This document shows, piece by piece, positions 42,534 to 51,889 of a DNA stretch of 64,000 nucleotides. Source of the DNA: Mycobacterium sp. 3519A (lineage in GTDB: Bacteria > Actinomycetota > Actinomycetes > Mycobacteriales > Mycobacteriaceae); contig NZ_OESG01000011.1 of the NCBI RefSeq assembly GCF_900240945.1, forward strand, positions 34,778 to 98,777, given 5' to 3'. How positions within the stretch are numbered: position 1 is the first letter of the stretch; every line of letters begins with the position of its first letter. The notes under the pieces are model-generated. The model was not told where the DNA came from and ran no database searches. It saw only the letters and a list, made by a program, of their open reading frames with translations. The position numbers were made by a program, and so were the translations under genes.

Positions 42534-44271
42534 ACTGTTCGATCACACCGTCGACGTGCTGGTGGTCGGGTCCGGCGGGGGCGGCATGACGGCCGCGCTC
42601 GCCGCCGACGCCTCGGGTCTGGACACCCTCGTCGTCGAGAAGTCGCCGCAGTTCGGCGGTTCCACGGCGCTGTCCGGTGGCGGCATCTGGGTACCGGGTG
42701 CCCCGAGCCAACGCAAGGCGGGCTACGTACCCGACCCCGACGGGGTCTTCGAGTACCTCAAGCAGATCACCGGCGGCTTGGTCAGTGACGCGCGGTTGCG
42801 GCAGTACGTCGACAGCGCGCCTGCGATGATGGAGTTCCTCGAGAACCTCAGTCCGTGGTTCGAGTTCGTCTGGAAACCGGGCTACGCCGACTATTACCCC
42901 GAGTTGCCCGGCGGCTCGCAACTCGGCAGCACCATCAACGTGCCTGCGATCGACCTGCGTAAGCTCGGCGACGAGGAGCAGCATCTGCTGCAGCCGCTGG
43001 CGCTGGCGCCCAAGGGAATCTGGTTCGCCCCCAAAGATCTTCGGCTGTTCTATCAGGTTCGGCAGAACTGGCGCGGCAAGGCTGTGCTGCTGAAGCTGAT
43101 CTGGCGGATGTTCCGGGCCCGGGTGTTCGGCGATCGGATGGCGGCCATCGGCCAGTCGTTGGCCGTCCGACTGCGCCTTGCGCTCAAACAACAGGACATT
43201 CCGCTGTGGCTGAACGCGCCGATGACCGAACTGATCACCGATGTCGACGGCACCGTGATCGGTGCGGTGGTCGAACGGGACGGCGGAGCGCTTCGGATCC
43301 GCGCGCGCCGCGGCGTGATCCTGGCCAGCGGCGGATTCGACCACGACATGGCCTGGCGGCGTCAGCACTTGCCGGTGCTCGAAAAGGACTGGAGCTTCGG
43401 CAATCCCGCCGCAATGGGCGACGGCATCCGGGCAGGGGAGAAGGTGGGCGGTTCGACGGACCTGCTCGACGAGGCGTGGTGGTTCCCGGCCATCTGCTGG
43501 CCCGACGGCCGTCTGCAGTTCATGCTCAACGAGCGGATGATGCCGTCACAGTTCGTCGTCAACGGGGACGGGAAGCGATTCATCAACGAGGCAGCGCCCT
43601 ATATGGATTTCGCGCACGCGATGATCGACGGCCAACGCTCCGGTGTTTCGCACATCCCGTGCTGGCTGATCACCGACATCCGGTCGTTTCACCGCTACGT
43701 CGTCGCAGGCCACCTGCCGATCCCGAAGATTCCGTTCGCACCGGTGCCCACCGGGTGGAAGGTGCCCAACGCGTGGCTGGAATCCGGTGTGGTCAAGGAA
43801 GCCAACAGCTTCGAGGAACTCGCGGCGAAGATCGGGGTGCCCGCGGACAACCTGCGTGCCACCGCTGACCGGTTCAACCAGTTGGCGCACAAGGGTCACG
43901 ACGATGACTTCAACCGCGGCGACAGCGCCTACGACAACTACTACGGCGACCCGACGCTGCCCAACCCGAATCTGTTCCCGGTGGGCAAGCCGCCGTACTA
44001 CGCGTTCCAGATCATCCTCGGCGACCTGGGCACATCGGGCGGGCTGCGCACCGACGAATTCGCGCGGGTCCTGCGCGAGGACGACAGCATCGTCAAAGGC
44101 CTGTACGCCGTGGGCAACGCGTCGGCGGCCGTGATGGGACGCAGCTACGCGGGGGCGGGCGCAACCATCGGGCCTGCCATGACATTCGGCTACGTGGCCG
44201 CCAACCACATCGCACGCACAACCGAGAGCAATCACCAAGACCGCTCGATCTTCCAAGGAGGAAGCAAGTGA
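42526..44271 (+). CDS. KstD-like FAD-dependent oxidoreductase (second copy)
   Basis: This 581-residue protein has the FAD loop [19 protein letters not shown] (GSGGGG 15-20), [24 protein letters not shown] and the C-terminal [31 protein letters not shown]. It is a homologue of the protein at 36604 and of 3-ketosteroid delta-1-dehydrogenases. Its position between the ring-cleavage dioxygenase and an LLM enzyme suggests that it dehydrogenates an alicyclic ring on the way to a phenol. Confidence 0.87.
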   Translation: MSELFDHTVDVLVVGSGGGGMTAALAADASGLDTLVVEKSPQFGGSTALSGGGIWVPGAPSQRKAGYVPDPDGVFEYLKQITGGLVSDARLRQYVDSAPAMMEFLENLSPWFEFVWKPGYADYYPELPGGSQLGSTINVPAIDLRKLGDEEQHLLQPLALAPKGIWFAPKDLRLFYQVRQNWRGKAVLLKLIWRMFRARVFGDRMAAIGQSLAVRLRLALKQQDIPLWLNAPMTELITDVDGTVIGAVVERDGGALRIRARRGVILASGGFDHDMAWRRQHLPVLEKDWSFGNPAAMGDGIRAGEKVGGSTDLLDEAWWFPAICWPDGRLQFMLNERMMPSQFVVNGDGKRFINEAAPYMDFAHAMIDGQRSGVSHIPCWLITDIRSFHRYVVAGHLPIPKIPFAPVPTGWKVPNAWLESGVVKEANSFEELAAKIGVPADNLRATADRFNQLAHKGHDDDFNRGDSAYDNYYGDPTLPNPNLFPVGKPPYYAFQIILGDLGTSGGLRTDEFARVLREDDSIVKGLYAVGNASAAVMGRSYAGAGATIGPAMTFGYVAANHIARTTESNHQDRSIFQGGSK

Positions 44272-45599
44272 AGGTTTCTTTGTTCTACGAGTTTCCGCTG
44301 CCTCGGCCGTGGGCGCCCGACGACGAGCACAAGCTCTTCCAGGACGGACTCGACGAGGTGGAAGCCGCAGACAAGGCGGGCTTCTCGACGGTGTGGCTGA
44401 CCGAGCACCACTTCCTCGAAGAGTACTGTCACTCCACCGCGCCCGAGATCTTCCTCGCTGCGGCGAGCCAGCGCACCAAGGACATTCGGCTCGGCTTCGG
44501 CATCATGCATCTTCCGCCCGCCGTCAACCACCCAGCCCGCGTCGCCGAGCGCGTGTCGACACTCGACCTGCTCTCCAACGGCCGCGTGGAGTTCGGCACC
44601 GGCGAGTCCTCCTCGGTCGGCGAGTTGGGCGGCTTCGGCATCGACCCCGCCGACAAGCGCAAGATGTGGGAAGAGGCGCTGGAAGTCTCGATCCGCTGCA
44701 TGATCGAAGAGCCGTTCACCGGCTTCAAGGGCGAGCACGTCGAGATGCCCCCGCGCAACGTGGTTCCCAAGCCGCTGCAGAAACCGCATCCGCCCGTGTG
44801 GGTTGCCTGCACCCGACCGGCGTCGGTGTCGATGGCCGCGCAGAAGGGCCTCGGCGCACTGAGTTTCGCCTACACCGGTCCCGGCCCGCTGGCCGAGCGG
44901 GTGAACGGCTACTACAAGGAGTTCGAAGAGAGCGCGGTGCCTGTCACGCCGCAGATGAACCCGAACATCCTCGCGATCGGCGGCGACCTGTCGATGATGG
45001 TGGCCCCCACCGACGAGCAGGCCATCGAACGACTCGGCAAGGGTGGCGGCTTCTTCGCGTTCGGCATCATGCACTACTACATGACCGGCATGCACACCCC
45101 GGGCCGGACCGGCGTGTGGCAGCGGCACCTCGAAGAGATCGAGAAGGATCCGAGCATCGTCTACGGCCCGGATCGTGGCCCGATCGGCAGCCCGGCGACC
45201 GTGCGCGAGTTTCTGCGCGGCTACGAGGAAAGCGGTGTCGACGAACTGATTCTGCTGCTCACTCCGCGCCGTCACGAGGAGACGATGGAGTCGATCGAAC
45301 TGATGGGCAAAGAGGTGCTGCCCGAGTTCATCGAGCGCCACGAGAAGTCGGCCGCCGAGAAGGCCAAGCGCATGGAGCCGATCCTAGAGAAGGCCGAGGC
45401 CCGCAGGCCGGGGTCCAACGCGCCGGAATTCGACGAGACATACTCGTTCGGCGGCCTGCCGACCGGCCGCGAGAACTACACCGCGAATGAGGTGTCGCTG
45501 GCGATGGACGAGATGAACGCGGGCATCGAAGCCGCTGCGGCGAAGTTGAAGTTGGGGGAGGGGTGGGACAGCAGGAATCCTTCTGCGGACAAGAAGTGA
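44268..45599 (+). CDS. LLM-class flavin-dependent monooxygenase-like protein
   Basis: This 443-residue protein is longer than typical F420 LLM proteins and resembles the luciferase-like FMN monooxygenases (VSLFYEFPLPRPWAPDDEHKLFQDG, TVWLTEHHFLEEYCHSTAPEIFLAAASQRT, LSNGRVEFGTGESSS). The C-terminal 90 residues are charged and helical. It starts at a GTG overlapping the KstD-like stop. A flavin reductase gene lies downstream at 47422, which may supply it with reduced FMN. Confidence 0.86.
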   Translation: MKVSLFYEFPLPRPWAPDDEHKLFQDGLDEVEAADKAGFSTVWLTEHHFLEEYCHSTAPEIFLAAASQRTKDIRLGFGIMHLPPAVNHPARVAERVSTLDLLSNGRVEFGTGESSSVGELGGFGIDPADKRKMWEEALEVSIRCMIEEPFTGFKGEHVEMPPRNVVPKPLQKPHPPVWVACTRPASVSMAAQKGLGALSFAYTGPGPLAERVNGYYKEFEESAVPVTPQMNPNILAIGGDLSMMVAPTDEQAIERLGKGGGFFAFGIMHYYMTGMHTPGRTGVWQRHLEEIEKDPSIVYGPDRGPIGSPATVREFLRGYEESGVDELILLLTPRRHEETMESIELMGKEVLPEFIERHEKSAAEKAKRMEPILEKAEARRPGSNAPEFDETYSFGGLPTGRENYTANEVSLAMDEMNAGIEAAAAKLKLGEGWDSRNPSADKK

Positions 45600-46435
45600 G
45601 CATCGACGAACTCTGGCGTTACGACGGCCGCCGCGCCGTCGTCACCGGGTGTGCGTCGGGCATCGGTGAGCACGTCGCACGTCAGCTCACCGAACTGGGC
45701 GCCGAGGTCGTCGGGCTGGACGTGAAGCATCCCGCGTTGCAGCTCAAGGAGTTCCACGAGGTCGACCTCGGCGATGCGGCGTCGATCGACCGGGCAGCAG
45801 CAGCCATCGACGGGCCGATCGATGCGTTGTTCAACATCGCGGGCGTGTCGTCGGGGATCAAGGACCCGCTGCGGGTGGTGACCATCAACTTCCTCGGCAC
45901 GCGGCACTTCATCCAGGCGATGGTGCCCAAGATGCCGCCGGGGTCGGCGATCGCGAATGTGTCGTCGTTGGCGGCCTCGGCTTTTCGCGAGAACGCGGTC
46001 GACACGATCGGCCTGCTCGACACCGCGTCCATGGCTGACGGGATCGAGTGGTGCCGGCGCAACCCCGGGCCGGTCGCCGAGGGCGGCGGCTATCGGCTGT
46101 CGAAGGAGGCCTTGATCCTCTACGGCATGGCCAACGTCTCGGCGCTGGGCGCCAAGGGAATCCGGATCAACTGCACCGGCCCAGGGGTCACCGATACGCC
46201 GATCCTCGATCAACTGCGCTCGGCGTACGGGCAGGAGTTTCTCGACTCCTTTCAGACGCCGCTCGGTCGTGTCGCAGGCCCGGACGAGCAAGCCAGTGTG
46301 CTGGTGTTCCTCAACAGCGACGCCGCGCGCTACATCAGTGGTCAAGTGATCTGGGTGGACGGGGGTTCGGTGGCGGAAAGGGTGTTCGGTGACGTGACGG
46401 ACGAGCGAAAAGCAAAGCATGGCCAGCCTGAATGA
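45596..46435 (+). CDS. Short-chain dehydrogenase (3-alpha-HSD / coniferyl alcohol dehydrogenase-like)
   Basis: This 279-residue SDR has GCASGIGEHVARQL (cofactor loop), NIAGVSSG, ANVSSLAASAF, and YRLSKEA as the catalytic Tyr-Lys pair. The long loop FRENAVDTIGLLDTASMADGIEW between the Ser and the Tyr is typical of the 3-alpha-hydroxysteroid dehydrogenase type. I set the start at GTG 45596, which overlaps the LLM stop (GTGA); a longer frame runs back into that gene. Confidence 0.83.
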   Translation: MSIDELWRYDGRRAVVTGCASGIGEHVARQLTELGAEVVGLDVKHPALQLKEFHEVDLGDAASIDRAAAAIDGPIDALFNIAGVSSGIKDPLRVVTINFLGTRHFIQAMVPKMPPGSAIANVSSLAASAFRENAVDTIGLLDTASMADGIEWCRRNPGPVAEGGGYRLSKEALILYGMANVSALGAKGIRINCTGPGVTDTPILDQLRSAYGQEFLDSFQTPLGRVAGPDEQASVLVFLNSDAARYISGQVIWVDGGSVAERVFGDVTDERKAKHGQPE

Positions 46436-47414
46436 CTTTCGTCGCGTCGCCGACGACGTCCGCAACTGGGGACGGTGGGGCGACGCCGACGAACTCGGCA
46501 CGCTGAACTTCATCACCGCCGAGAAGGTTCAACAGGCGGCCGCGCTGGTCAACAGCGGCAAGGTCATCTCGCTCGGCGGCGACTTCGGTTCGGGCGGCCC
46601 GCAGGGCGCCTTCCAGTTCCGGCAGAACCCCACGCACGTGATGACCGTCGACGGCGGCGACGCGAACACGCTGGCCGAATTCGGGCCACAGTGGCTGCGC
46701 AATTCGGTGGCGCACCAAGTCAGCGAGTTCTTCGTGGACAACCCATTCCGGTTCAACGACGACATGATCGTGATGCCGTTGCAGGCCGCCACGCAGTGGG
46801 ACGCGCTGTCCCACGTCTACTACGAGGACAAGCTCTACAACGGTTTCCCTGCGGACTCGGTGACCAGCTTCGGTGCCTACCACTGCGGCATCGACAAGGT
46901 CGACGGTAAGGGCATCATCTCGCGCGGTGTGCTGCTCGACGCGGTCCGTCACCGCGGCGCAGACGTGTTCCTCGAACCCGGAAACTCGGTCACCCCAGCC
47001 GAACTCGACGACATCGCCAAGGCGCAGGGCGTGACCATCGGCCGAGGTGACATCGTGGTGGTGCACACCGGCTGGTGGACCCGGTTCTGCGCCACCGGTG
47101 ACGGCGCCGAACCGGGCTCGGGCCTGCATTGGACCTGCGCGTCCTGGCTGCACGACAACGAGGTGGCCGCGGTCGCCGCCGACAACCTGATGGTGGAGGA
47201 CCCCGACCCGGCCAACGGTGTCGAGGGCACCTTCCTCCCGATGCACATGCTGTGTCTGCGCGACATGGGGCTGATGCTCGGCGAGTACTGGAACCTCACC
47301 GAATTGGCGGCCGACTGCGCCGCCGACGGCGTGTACGAATTCCAATTGATCGCACCGCCGTTGCGTGTCGTCGGCGCCGTCGGCTCCCCGGTGAACCCCA
47401 TCGCAATCAAGTAG
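46419..47414 (+). CDS. Cyclase-family (kynurenine formamidase-like) metal-dependent hydrolase
   Basis: This 331-residue protein of the putative cyclase family (PF04199) has LQAATQWDALSHVYYEDKLYNGF in the place of the H-x-G-T-H-x-D-x-P-x-H motif. The aspartate and last histidine are kept but the first histidines are changed, as in a known subgroup. RGVLLDAVRHRG and VVHTGWWTRF follow. It is a metal-dependent ring-opening or lactone hydrolase in many relatives. It overlaps the SDR by 17 bp and is followed by the FMN reductase after 7 bp. Confidence 0.84.
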   Translation: MASLNDFRRVADDVRNWGRWGDADELGTLNFITAEKVQQAAALVNSGKVISLGGDFGSGGPQGAFQFRQNPTHVMTVDGGDANTLAEFGPQWLRNSVAHQVSEFFVDNPFRFNDDMIVMPLQAATQWDALSHVYYEDKLYNGFPADSVTSFGAYHCGIDKVDGKGIISRGVLLDAVRHRGADVFLEPGNSVTPAELDDIAKAQGVTIGRGDIVVVHTGWWTRFCATGDGAEPGSGLHWTCASWLHDNEVAAVAADNLMVEDPDPANGVEGTFLPMHMLCLRDMGLMLGEYWNLTELAADCAADGVYEFQLIAPPLRVVGAVGSPVNPIAIK

Positions 47415-47421
47415 GTAGGAC

Positions 47422-48012
47422 ATGACTACAAGCACAACCACAGGCGGCGCGCCGCTGGTCGTCGGTCTCGGCGGGACCCTGCGGGCCAACTCGTCCACCG
47501 AGCGCGCGTTGCGGTACTGCCTGGACGCCGTCGAACGACAGGGCGGGCGGACGACGTTCTTCGCCGGACCCGACCTCGATCTGCCGATGTACGCGCCGCA
47601 TGAACTGAAGCGCACGCCGAAGGCGCTCGAACTTGTCAGCGCACTGCGCGATGCCGACGCGGTCGTCGTCGGATCACCCGGCTACCACGGCGCGGTGTCC
47701 GGACTGGTGAAGAACGCGCTGGACTACATCGAGGATCTGCGCGACGATCCGCGGGTCTACCTGGACAACACCCCGTGGGGCTGCATCAGTTGCGCTTACG
47801 GATGGCAGGCGGCGGTCGGAACGCTCGGCCAATTGCGCAGCATCGGCCACGCCCTGCGCGCATGGCCGACGCCGCTCGGCGTCGCGATCAATTCGGCCGA
47901 CCAGATATGGGACGACGCGGGCCGGCTCGCCGACACCGGTGTGCAGGGCCAACTCGACATGCTTGCCACTCAACTGCTGGCGTTCGCCCGCGCCGCCTGG
48001 GAAACGGCGTGA
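47422..48012 (+). CDS. NADPH-dependent FMN reductase
   Basis: This 196-residue flavodoxin-fold protein has LGGTLRANSSTERALRYCLDAV as the FMN phosphate loop and VVVGSPGYHGAVSGLVKNALDYIEDL, the signature of the NADPH:FMN reductase family. It can supply reduced flavin to the LLM-type enzyme encoded upstream. It overlaps the next gene by 4 bp. Confidence 0.88.
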   Translation: MTTSTTTGGAPLVVGLGGTLRANSSTERALRYCLDAVERQGGRTTFFAGPDLDLPMYAPHELKRTPKALELVSALRDADAVVVGSPGYHGAVSGLVKNALDYIEDLRDDPRVYLDNTPWGCISCAYGWQAAVGTLGQLRSIGHALRAWPTPLGVAINSADQIWDDAGRLADTGVQGQLDMLATQLLAFARAAWETA

Positions 48013-48860
48013 CCGACTACTCCCGCAAGACCATCCTCGTGGATGGATTGGTCACGGCGTATCTCGAAGCGGGACAGGGTGATCCGGTCGTGCTGCTGCA
48101 CGGCGGCGAGTTCGGTGTCAGCGCGGAGATCGGGTGGGAACGCAACATCGCCACGCTCGCCGCACACCACCGCGTGTTCGCGTTGGACATGCTCGGGTTC
48201 GGCGGTTCGGCGAAGGTGATCGACTTCAACGACGGCCGAGGCATGCGGATCAGGCACATCGCCCGATTCTGTGATGCGGTCGGCATCGAGTCGGCACATT
48301 TCGTCGGCAACTCGATGGGCGCGGTGAACCTGTTCGTCGACGCCACCTCGGACACCCCGCAGTTGCCCGCGCGAACTCTAGTGATGATCTGCGGTGGCGG
48401 CGAGATCCAGCGCAACGAGCACTCCGCCGCGCTCTACGACTACGACGCAACGCTTTCCGGGATGCGACGCATCGTCGAGGCGCTGTTCTACGACCCCGCA
48501 TACCCCGCCGACGACGCCTACGTCCGGCGGCGCTACGAGTCGAGCATCGCACCAGGCGCATGGGAAGCGCTCGCGGCCGCACGCTTCCGCCGCCCTGGAC
48601 TGGAGCCGCCTGCATTGCCGTCGAGTGACCGGCCGTATCAACGCATCGCGGTACCCACGCTGGTGGTGGAAGGCGAGTGCGACAAACTCCTTGCGCCGGG
48701 GTGGGCGGCGGAGATCGCAGCCAAGATCCCGGGCGGCCGGTCCTGTGTAGTGCCAAAAGCCGGTCACTGCCCTCAGATTGAGCAACCATCGGTGGTGAAC
48801 CACGTGCTGGTGGACTTCCTGAACGAGGTGCAACGAAAGGTGCCTGCGTCATGGGGATGA
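48009..48860 (+). CDS. Alpha/beta hydrolase
   Basis: This 283-residue protein starts at a GTG in the FMN reductase stop. It has the oxyanion-loop VVLLHGGEFGVSAEIGWERN, the nucleophile Ser in VGNSMGAVNLFVDA, the aspartate in VVEGECDKLLAPGW and the histidine in PKAGHCPQIEQPS. It resembles ring-cleavage product hydrolases and esters of small acids. A second such hydrolase in the same operon as the one at 39129. Confidence 0.84.
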   Translation: MTDYSRKTILVDGLVTAYLEAGQGDPVVLLHGGEFGVSAEIGWERNIATLAAHHRVFALDMLGFGGSAKVIDFNDGRGMRIRHIARFCDAVGIESAHFVGNSMGAVNLFVDATSDTPQLPARTLVMICGGGEIQRNEHSAALYDYDATLSGMRRIVEALFYDPAYPADDAYVRRRYESSIAPGAWEALAAARFRRPGLEPPALPSSDRPYQRIAVPTLVVEGECDKLLAPGWAAEIAAKIPGGRSCVVPKAGHCPQIEQPSVVNHVLVDFLNEVQRKVPASWG

Positions 48861-48868
48861 AGTACTTC

Positions 48869-48931
48869 CGCCGAGATCGACGTTTCGGCGCGTTTCTCTC
48901 GAACTTTTCCTGCGATACGTCCGTTTCGGCG
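48869..48931. repeat. Imperfect hairpin between hydrolase and SDR genes
   Basis: CGCCGAGATCGACGT (48869-48883) pairs 12 of 15 with ACGTCCGTTTCGGCG (48917-48931). The right arm shares GTCCGTTTCGGCG with the hairpin inside the CoA transferase gene at 57467, so both are probably copies of one dispersed repeat. The gap 48861-48946 holds no gene. Confidence 0.55.
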
Positions 48932-48946
48932 TAAGGGGACGATGCG

Positions 48947-49747
48947 ATGGTCAACGAGCTGAGCGGCAAGGTCGCCGTCGTGACCGGCGGTGCGTCGGGC
49001 CTCGGTGAAGGACTGGTGCGACGGTTCGCCGCGGAAGGCGCCAAGGTCGTCATCGGCGACGTCGCCGTCGACAGTGGTAAGGCGCTGGCGGCGGAGTTGG
49101 GCGACAACGCCACGTTCGTCGAGGCCGACGTCGCCGACTTCGACCAGGTCGGGGGACTGGTGTCGACGGCGGTCGAGAGTTACGGCGGCCTGCACGTCAT
49201 GGTCAACAACGCCGGCGTATCCGGCACCATGCACCGAAGCTTCATGGACGACGACCTCGCCGACTTCCACAAGGTGATGGCGATCAACGTCGGCGCCGTG
49301 ATGGCGGGCACTCGCGACGCCGCACGACACATGTCGGAACACGGCGGCGGGTCGATCATCAACATCACCTCGATCGGTGGCATCCAGGCAGGCGGCGGCG
49401 TGATGACCTACCGCGCATCGAAAGCCGCGGTCATCCAGTTCACCAAGTCGGCCGCAATCGAATTGGCGCACTACGAGATTCGGGTCAACGCCATCGCGCC
49501 CGGCAACATCCGCACCGCGATCGTGCGCAAGTCGGCGGCGGGGGAGGACCGCGAGAAGCTGGCGGAATTCGAGGAGAAGATCCGCGCCCAGATGCGCGCC
49601 GACCGCCCACTCAAACGCGAGGGCACCGCCGGGGACGTCGCCGAAGCCGCCCTCTACTTCGCCACGGACCGGTCGCGGTACGTCACCGGCACGGTGTTGC
49701 CGGTGGACGGCGGCACCGTCGCGGGCAAGGTGATCCGGCGCAAGTGA
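48947..49747 (+). CDS. Short-chain dehydrogenase (FabG-like)
   Basis: This 266-residue classical SDR has VTGGASGLGEGLVRRFA (cofactor loop), NNAGVSG, IINITSIGG, and YRASKAAV, with a C-terminal GTVLPVDGGTVAGKVI. The catalytic tetrad is complete. GGGGAC precedes the ATG. It follows the hairpin and begins a new sub-block before the TetR/ferredoxin/P450 genes. Confidence 0.88.
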   Translation: MVNELSGKVAVVTGGASGLGEGLVRRFAAEGAKVVIGDVAVDSGKALAAELGDNATFVEADVADFDQVGGLVSTAVESYGGLHVMVNNAGVSGTMHRSFMDDDLADFHKVMAINVGAVMAGTRDAARHMSEHGGGSIINITSIGGIQAGGGVMTYRASKAAVIQFTKSAAIELAHYEIRVNAIAPGNIRTAIVRKSAAGEDREKLAEFEEKIRAQMRADRPLKREGTAGDVAEAALYFATDRSRYVTGTVLPVDGGTVAGKVIRRK

Positions 49748-49751
49748 CATG

Positions 49752-49774
49752 TTTAAATCAGTCGCTTGACTTAA
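49752..49774. promoter_or_regulatory. Imperfect palindrome before TetR gene
   Basis: TTTAAATCA-GTCGC-TTGACTTAA has two 9 bp half-sites with 7 of 9 bases complementary. It lies 27 bp before the GTG chosen for the TetR gene and is AT-rich in a GC-rich context, so it is a likely operator. Confidence 0.5.
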
Positions 49775-49800
49775 GACGGGCGACGGGCTTGACTAGGCAG

Positions 49801-50454
49801 GTGACCACTGCCAGGACCGTGCGCGCCGATCGGGCCAGCTCCACCCAAGAAGCGATACTGAAGGCCGCGGAGCGCCTGTACGCCGAACACGGCGTCTACG
49901 CAGTGTCGAACCGGCAGGTCAGCGAGGCGGCGGGACAGGGAAACAACGCCGCGGTCGGCTACCACTTCGGGACGAAGACCGACCTGGTGCGGGCCATCGA
50001 GCAGAAGCACCGCGCGTCGATCGAGGGACTGCTCGACGCGATGGTCGCCGAGACCGGTGACTCGACGGAGTTACGCGACTGGATCGCATGTCTGGTGCAG
50101 TCGTTCACCGAACATCTGGCCCGACTCGGCAACCCGACGTGGTACGCGCGGTTCGCCGCTCAGGTGATGGCCGACCCCGCGTATCACAAGATCGTGACCA
50201 AGGACGCGCTGGCCTCGCCGTCGCTGGCGCGGGTCGTCGACGGCATCACCCGGTGTCTGCCGAACCTGCCGATGGCCGTGGTCGCCGAGCGCAACATCAT
50301 GGCCCGCAACCTGATGATGCACACCTGCGCCGACTTCGAGCGCGCGTTCGCCGAAGGCGCCGAGGTCCCCCGGATGAGTTGGAACGCTGTTGGATCCGGC
50401 CTGATCGACGCGATCGTCGGGCTGTGGTGCGCACCCGTCTCGGAGCACGACTGA
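49801..50454 (+). CDS. TetR family transcriptional regulator
   Basis: This 217-residue protein has an HTH at about residues 33-55 (YAVSNRQVSEAAGQGNNAAVGYHFGTKTDL), and a TetR C-terminal domain. I prefer the GTG at 49801 because a start at 49744 would place the AT-rich palindrome inside the coding sequence and would run from inside the SDR stop. The gene precedes ferredoxin and P450 genes, which it probably represses. Confidence 0.83.
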   Translation: MTTARTVRADRASSTQEAILKAAERLYAEHGVYAVSNRQVSEAAGQGNNAAVGYHFGTKTDLVRAIEQKHRASIEGLLDAMVAETGDSTELRDWIACLVQSFTEHLARLGNPTWYARFAAQVMADPAYHKIVTKDALASPSLARVVDGITRCLPNLPMAVVAERNIMARNLMMHTCADFERAFAEGAEVPRMSWNAVGSGLIDAIVGLWCAPVSEHD

Positions 50455-50455
50455 C

Positions 50456-50650
50456 ATGAAAGTGACTGTCGACCAAGACAAATGCGTCTCGTCGGGCCAA
50501 TGTGTGCTGAACGCGAGTGAGGTGTTCGAGCAGCGTGACGACGACGGCGTCGTGATCCTCGTGACCGCCAACCCGCCTGACGACCAGGCCGAGAACGCCC
50601 GTAGGGCCGCGGCGGCCTGCCCCGCCATGGCCATCGACATCGAGGACTGA
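50456..50650 (+). CDS. [3Fe-4S] ferredoxin
   Basis: This 64-residue ferredoxin has C10, C16 and C55 followed by P56 (C-x5-C ... CP). It fits the mycobacterial ferredoxins that sit next to P450 genes and donate electrons to them. The P450 gene starts one base after its stop. Confidence 0.92.
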   Translation: MKVTVDQDKCVSSGQCVLNASEVFEQRDDDGVVILVTANPPDDQAENARRAAAACPAMAIDIED

Positions 50651-50651
50651 C

Positions 50652-51875
50652 ATGTCGGAAACCCTGACCCAATTGGACATTCCCGAATACCCGATGGACC
50701 GCGACGCGCGCTGCCCGTTCGCACCGCCGCCGCAGGTACTCGAGATGGGTGTGGAGAAACCGCTGTCGCGGGTGCGCATCTGGGACGGCAGCACGCCGTG
50801 GCTGGTCACCGGACACGAGGTCGCGCGGGCGCTGTTCGCCGACTCGCGGGTCAGTGTCGACGACCGCCGCGAGGGCTTCCCGCACTGGAACGAGCACATG
50901 CTCTCGACGGTGTACAAGCGGCCGCGTTCGGTGTTCACCTCCGACGCCGAGGAGCACACCCGGTTTCGGCGGATGCTGTCAAAGCCGTTCACCTTCAAAC
51001 GGGTCGAGGGTCTGCGGCCCGCCATCCAGGAGGTCACCGACGAGTGCATCGACGCCATCCTGGCCGGACCGCAACCCGCCGATATCGTCACCAAGCTGGC
51101 GCTGCCGGTGCCAACCCGGGTGATCAGCGAAATGCTTGGCGTGCCATACGAAGACCACGAGTTCTTTCAGCATCACGCCAACGTCGGACTGGCCAGGTAC
51201 GCCACCGCGGAGGACGGCCAGAAGGGCGCGATGAGCCTGGCCGGTTACCTGATCGATCTGGTCAAGAAGAAGATGGAAAACCCGTCCGAGGACGCCGTGT
51301 CGGACCTGGCCGAGCGGGTCAACGCGGGTGAGATCGACGTCAAGGAAGCCGCACAACTGGGCACCGGCCTGCTGATCGCAGGGCACGAGACCACCGCCAA
51401 CATGATCGGTATCGGGGTGCTGGCGCTGCTGGAGAATCCCGAACAGGCTGCGTTGCTTCGTGATTCCAACGATCCGAAGTTCATCGCCAACGCCGTCGAA
51501 GAGCTGATGCGCTACCTGTCGATCATCCAGAACGGGCAGCGCCGGGTCGCCATCGAGGACATCGAGATCGGTGGCGAGACCATCCGCGCCGGCGAGGGCA
51601 TCATCTTGGACCTCGCTCCGGCGAACTGGGATGCCAGCGCCTATGCCGAGCCGGACAAGCTCGACCTCACCCGCGACGCGGGTCAGCAGTTGGGCTTCGG
51701 CTACGGCCGCCATCAGTGCGTGGGCCAGCAACTCGCCCGGGCCGAGCTTCAGATCGTCTTTCACACGCTGCTGCGGCGCATTCCGACGCTGCGTCTTGCC
51801 ATCCCGTTCGACGAGGTGCCGTTCAAACACGACCGCCTCGCGTACGGCGTCTACGAACTTCCCGTTACCTGGTGA
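50652..51875 (+). CDS. Cytochrome P450
   Basis: This 407-residue soluble P450 has the I-helix AGHETTANM, an E-x-x-R pair in EELMRYL (K-helix region), and the heme-binding FGYGRHQCVGQQLARAE with Cys356. It is a bacterial class I P450 that takes electrons from the ferredoxin encoded just upstream. The subfamily cannot be named from sequence alone. It could hydroxylate the side chain or ring of the pathway substrate. Confidence 0.93.
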   Translation: MSETLTQLDIPEYPMDRDARCPFAPPPQVLEMGVEKPLSRVRIWDGSTPWLVTGHEVARALFADSRVSVDDRREGFPHWNEHMLSTVYKRPRSVFTSDAEEHTRFRRMLSKPFTFKRVEGLRPAIQEVTDECIDAILAGPQPADIVTKLALPVPTRVISEMLGVPYEDHEFFQHHANVGLARYATAEDGQKGAMSLAGYLIDLVKKKMENPSEDAVSDLAERVNAGEIDVKEAAQLGTGLLIAGHETTANMIGIGVLALLENPEQAALLRDSNDPKFIANAVEELMRYLSIIQNGQRRVAIEDIEIGGETIRAGEGIILDLAPANWDASAYAEPDKLDLTRDAGQQLGFGYGRHQCVGQQLARAELQIVFHTLLRRIPTLRLAIPFDEVPFKHDRLAYGVYELPVTW

Positions 51876-51889
51876 TTGGAGCGTCGACC

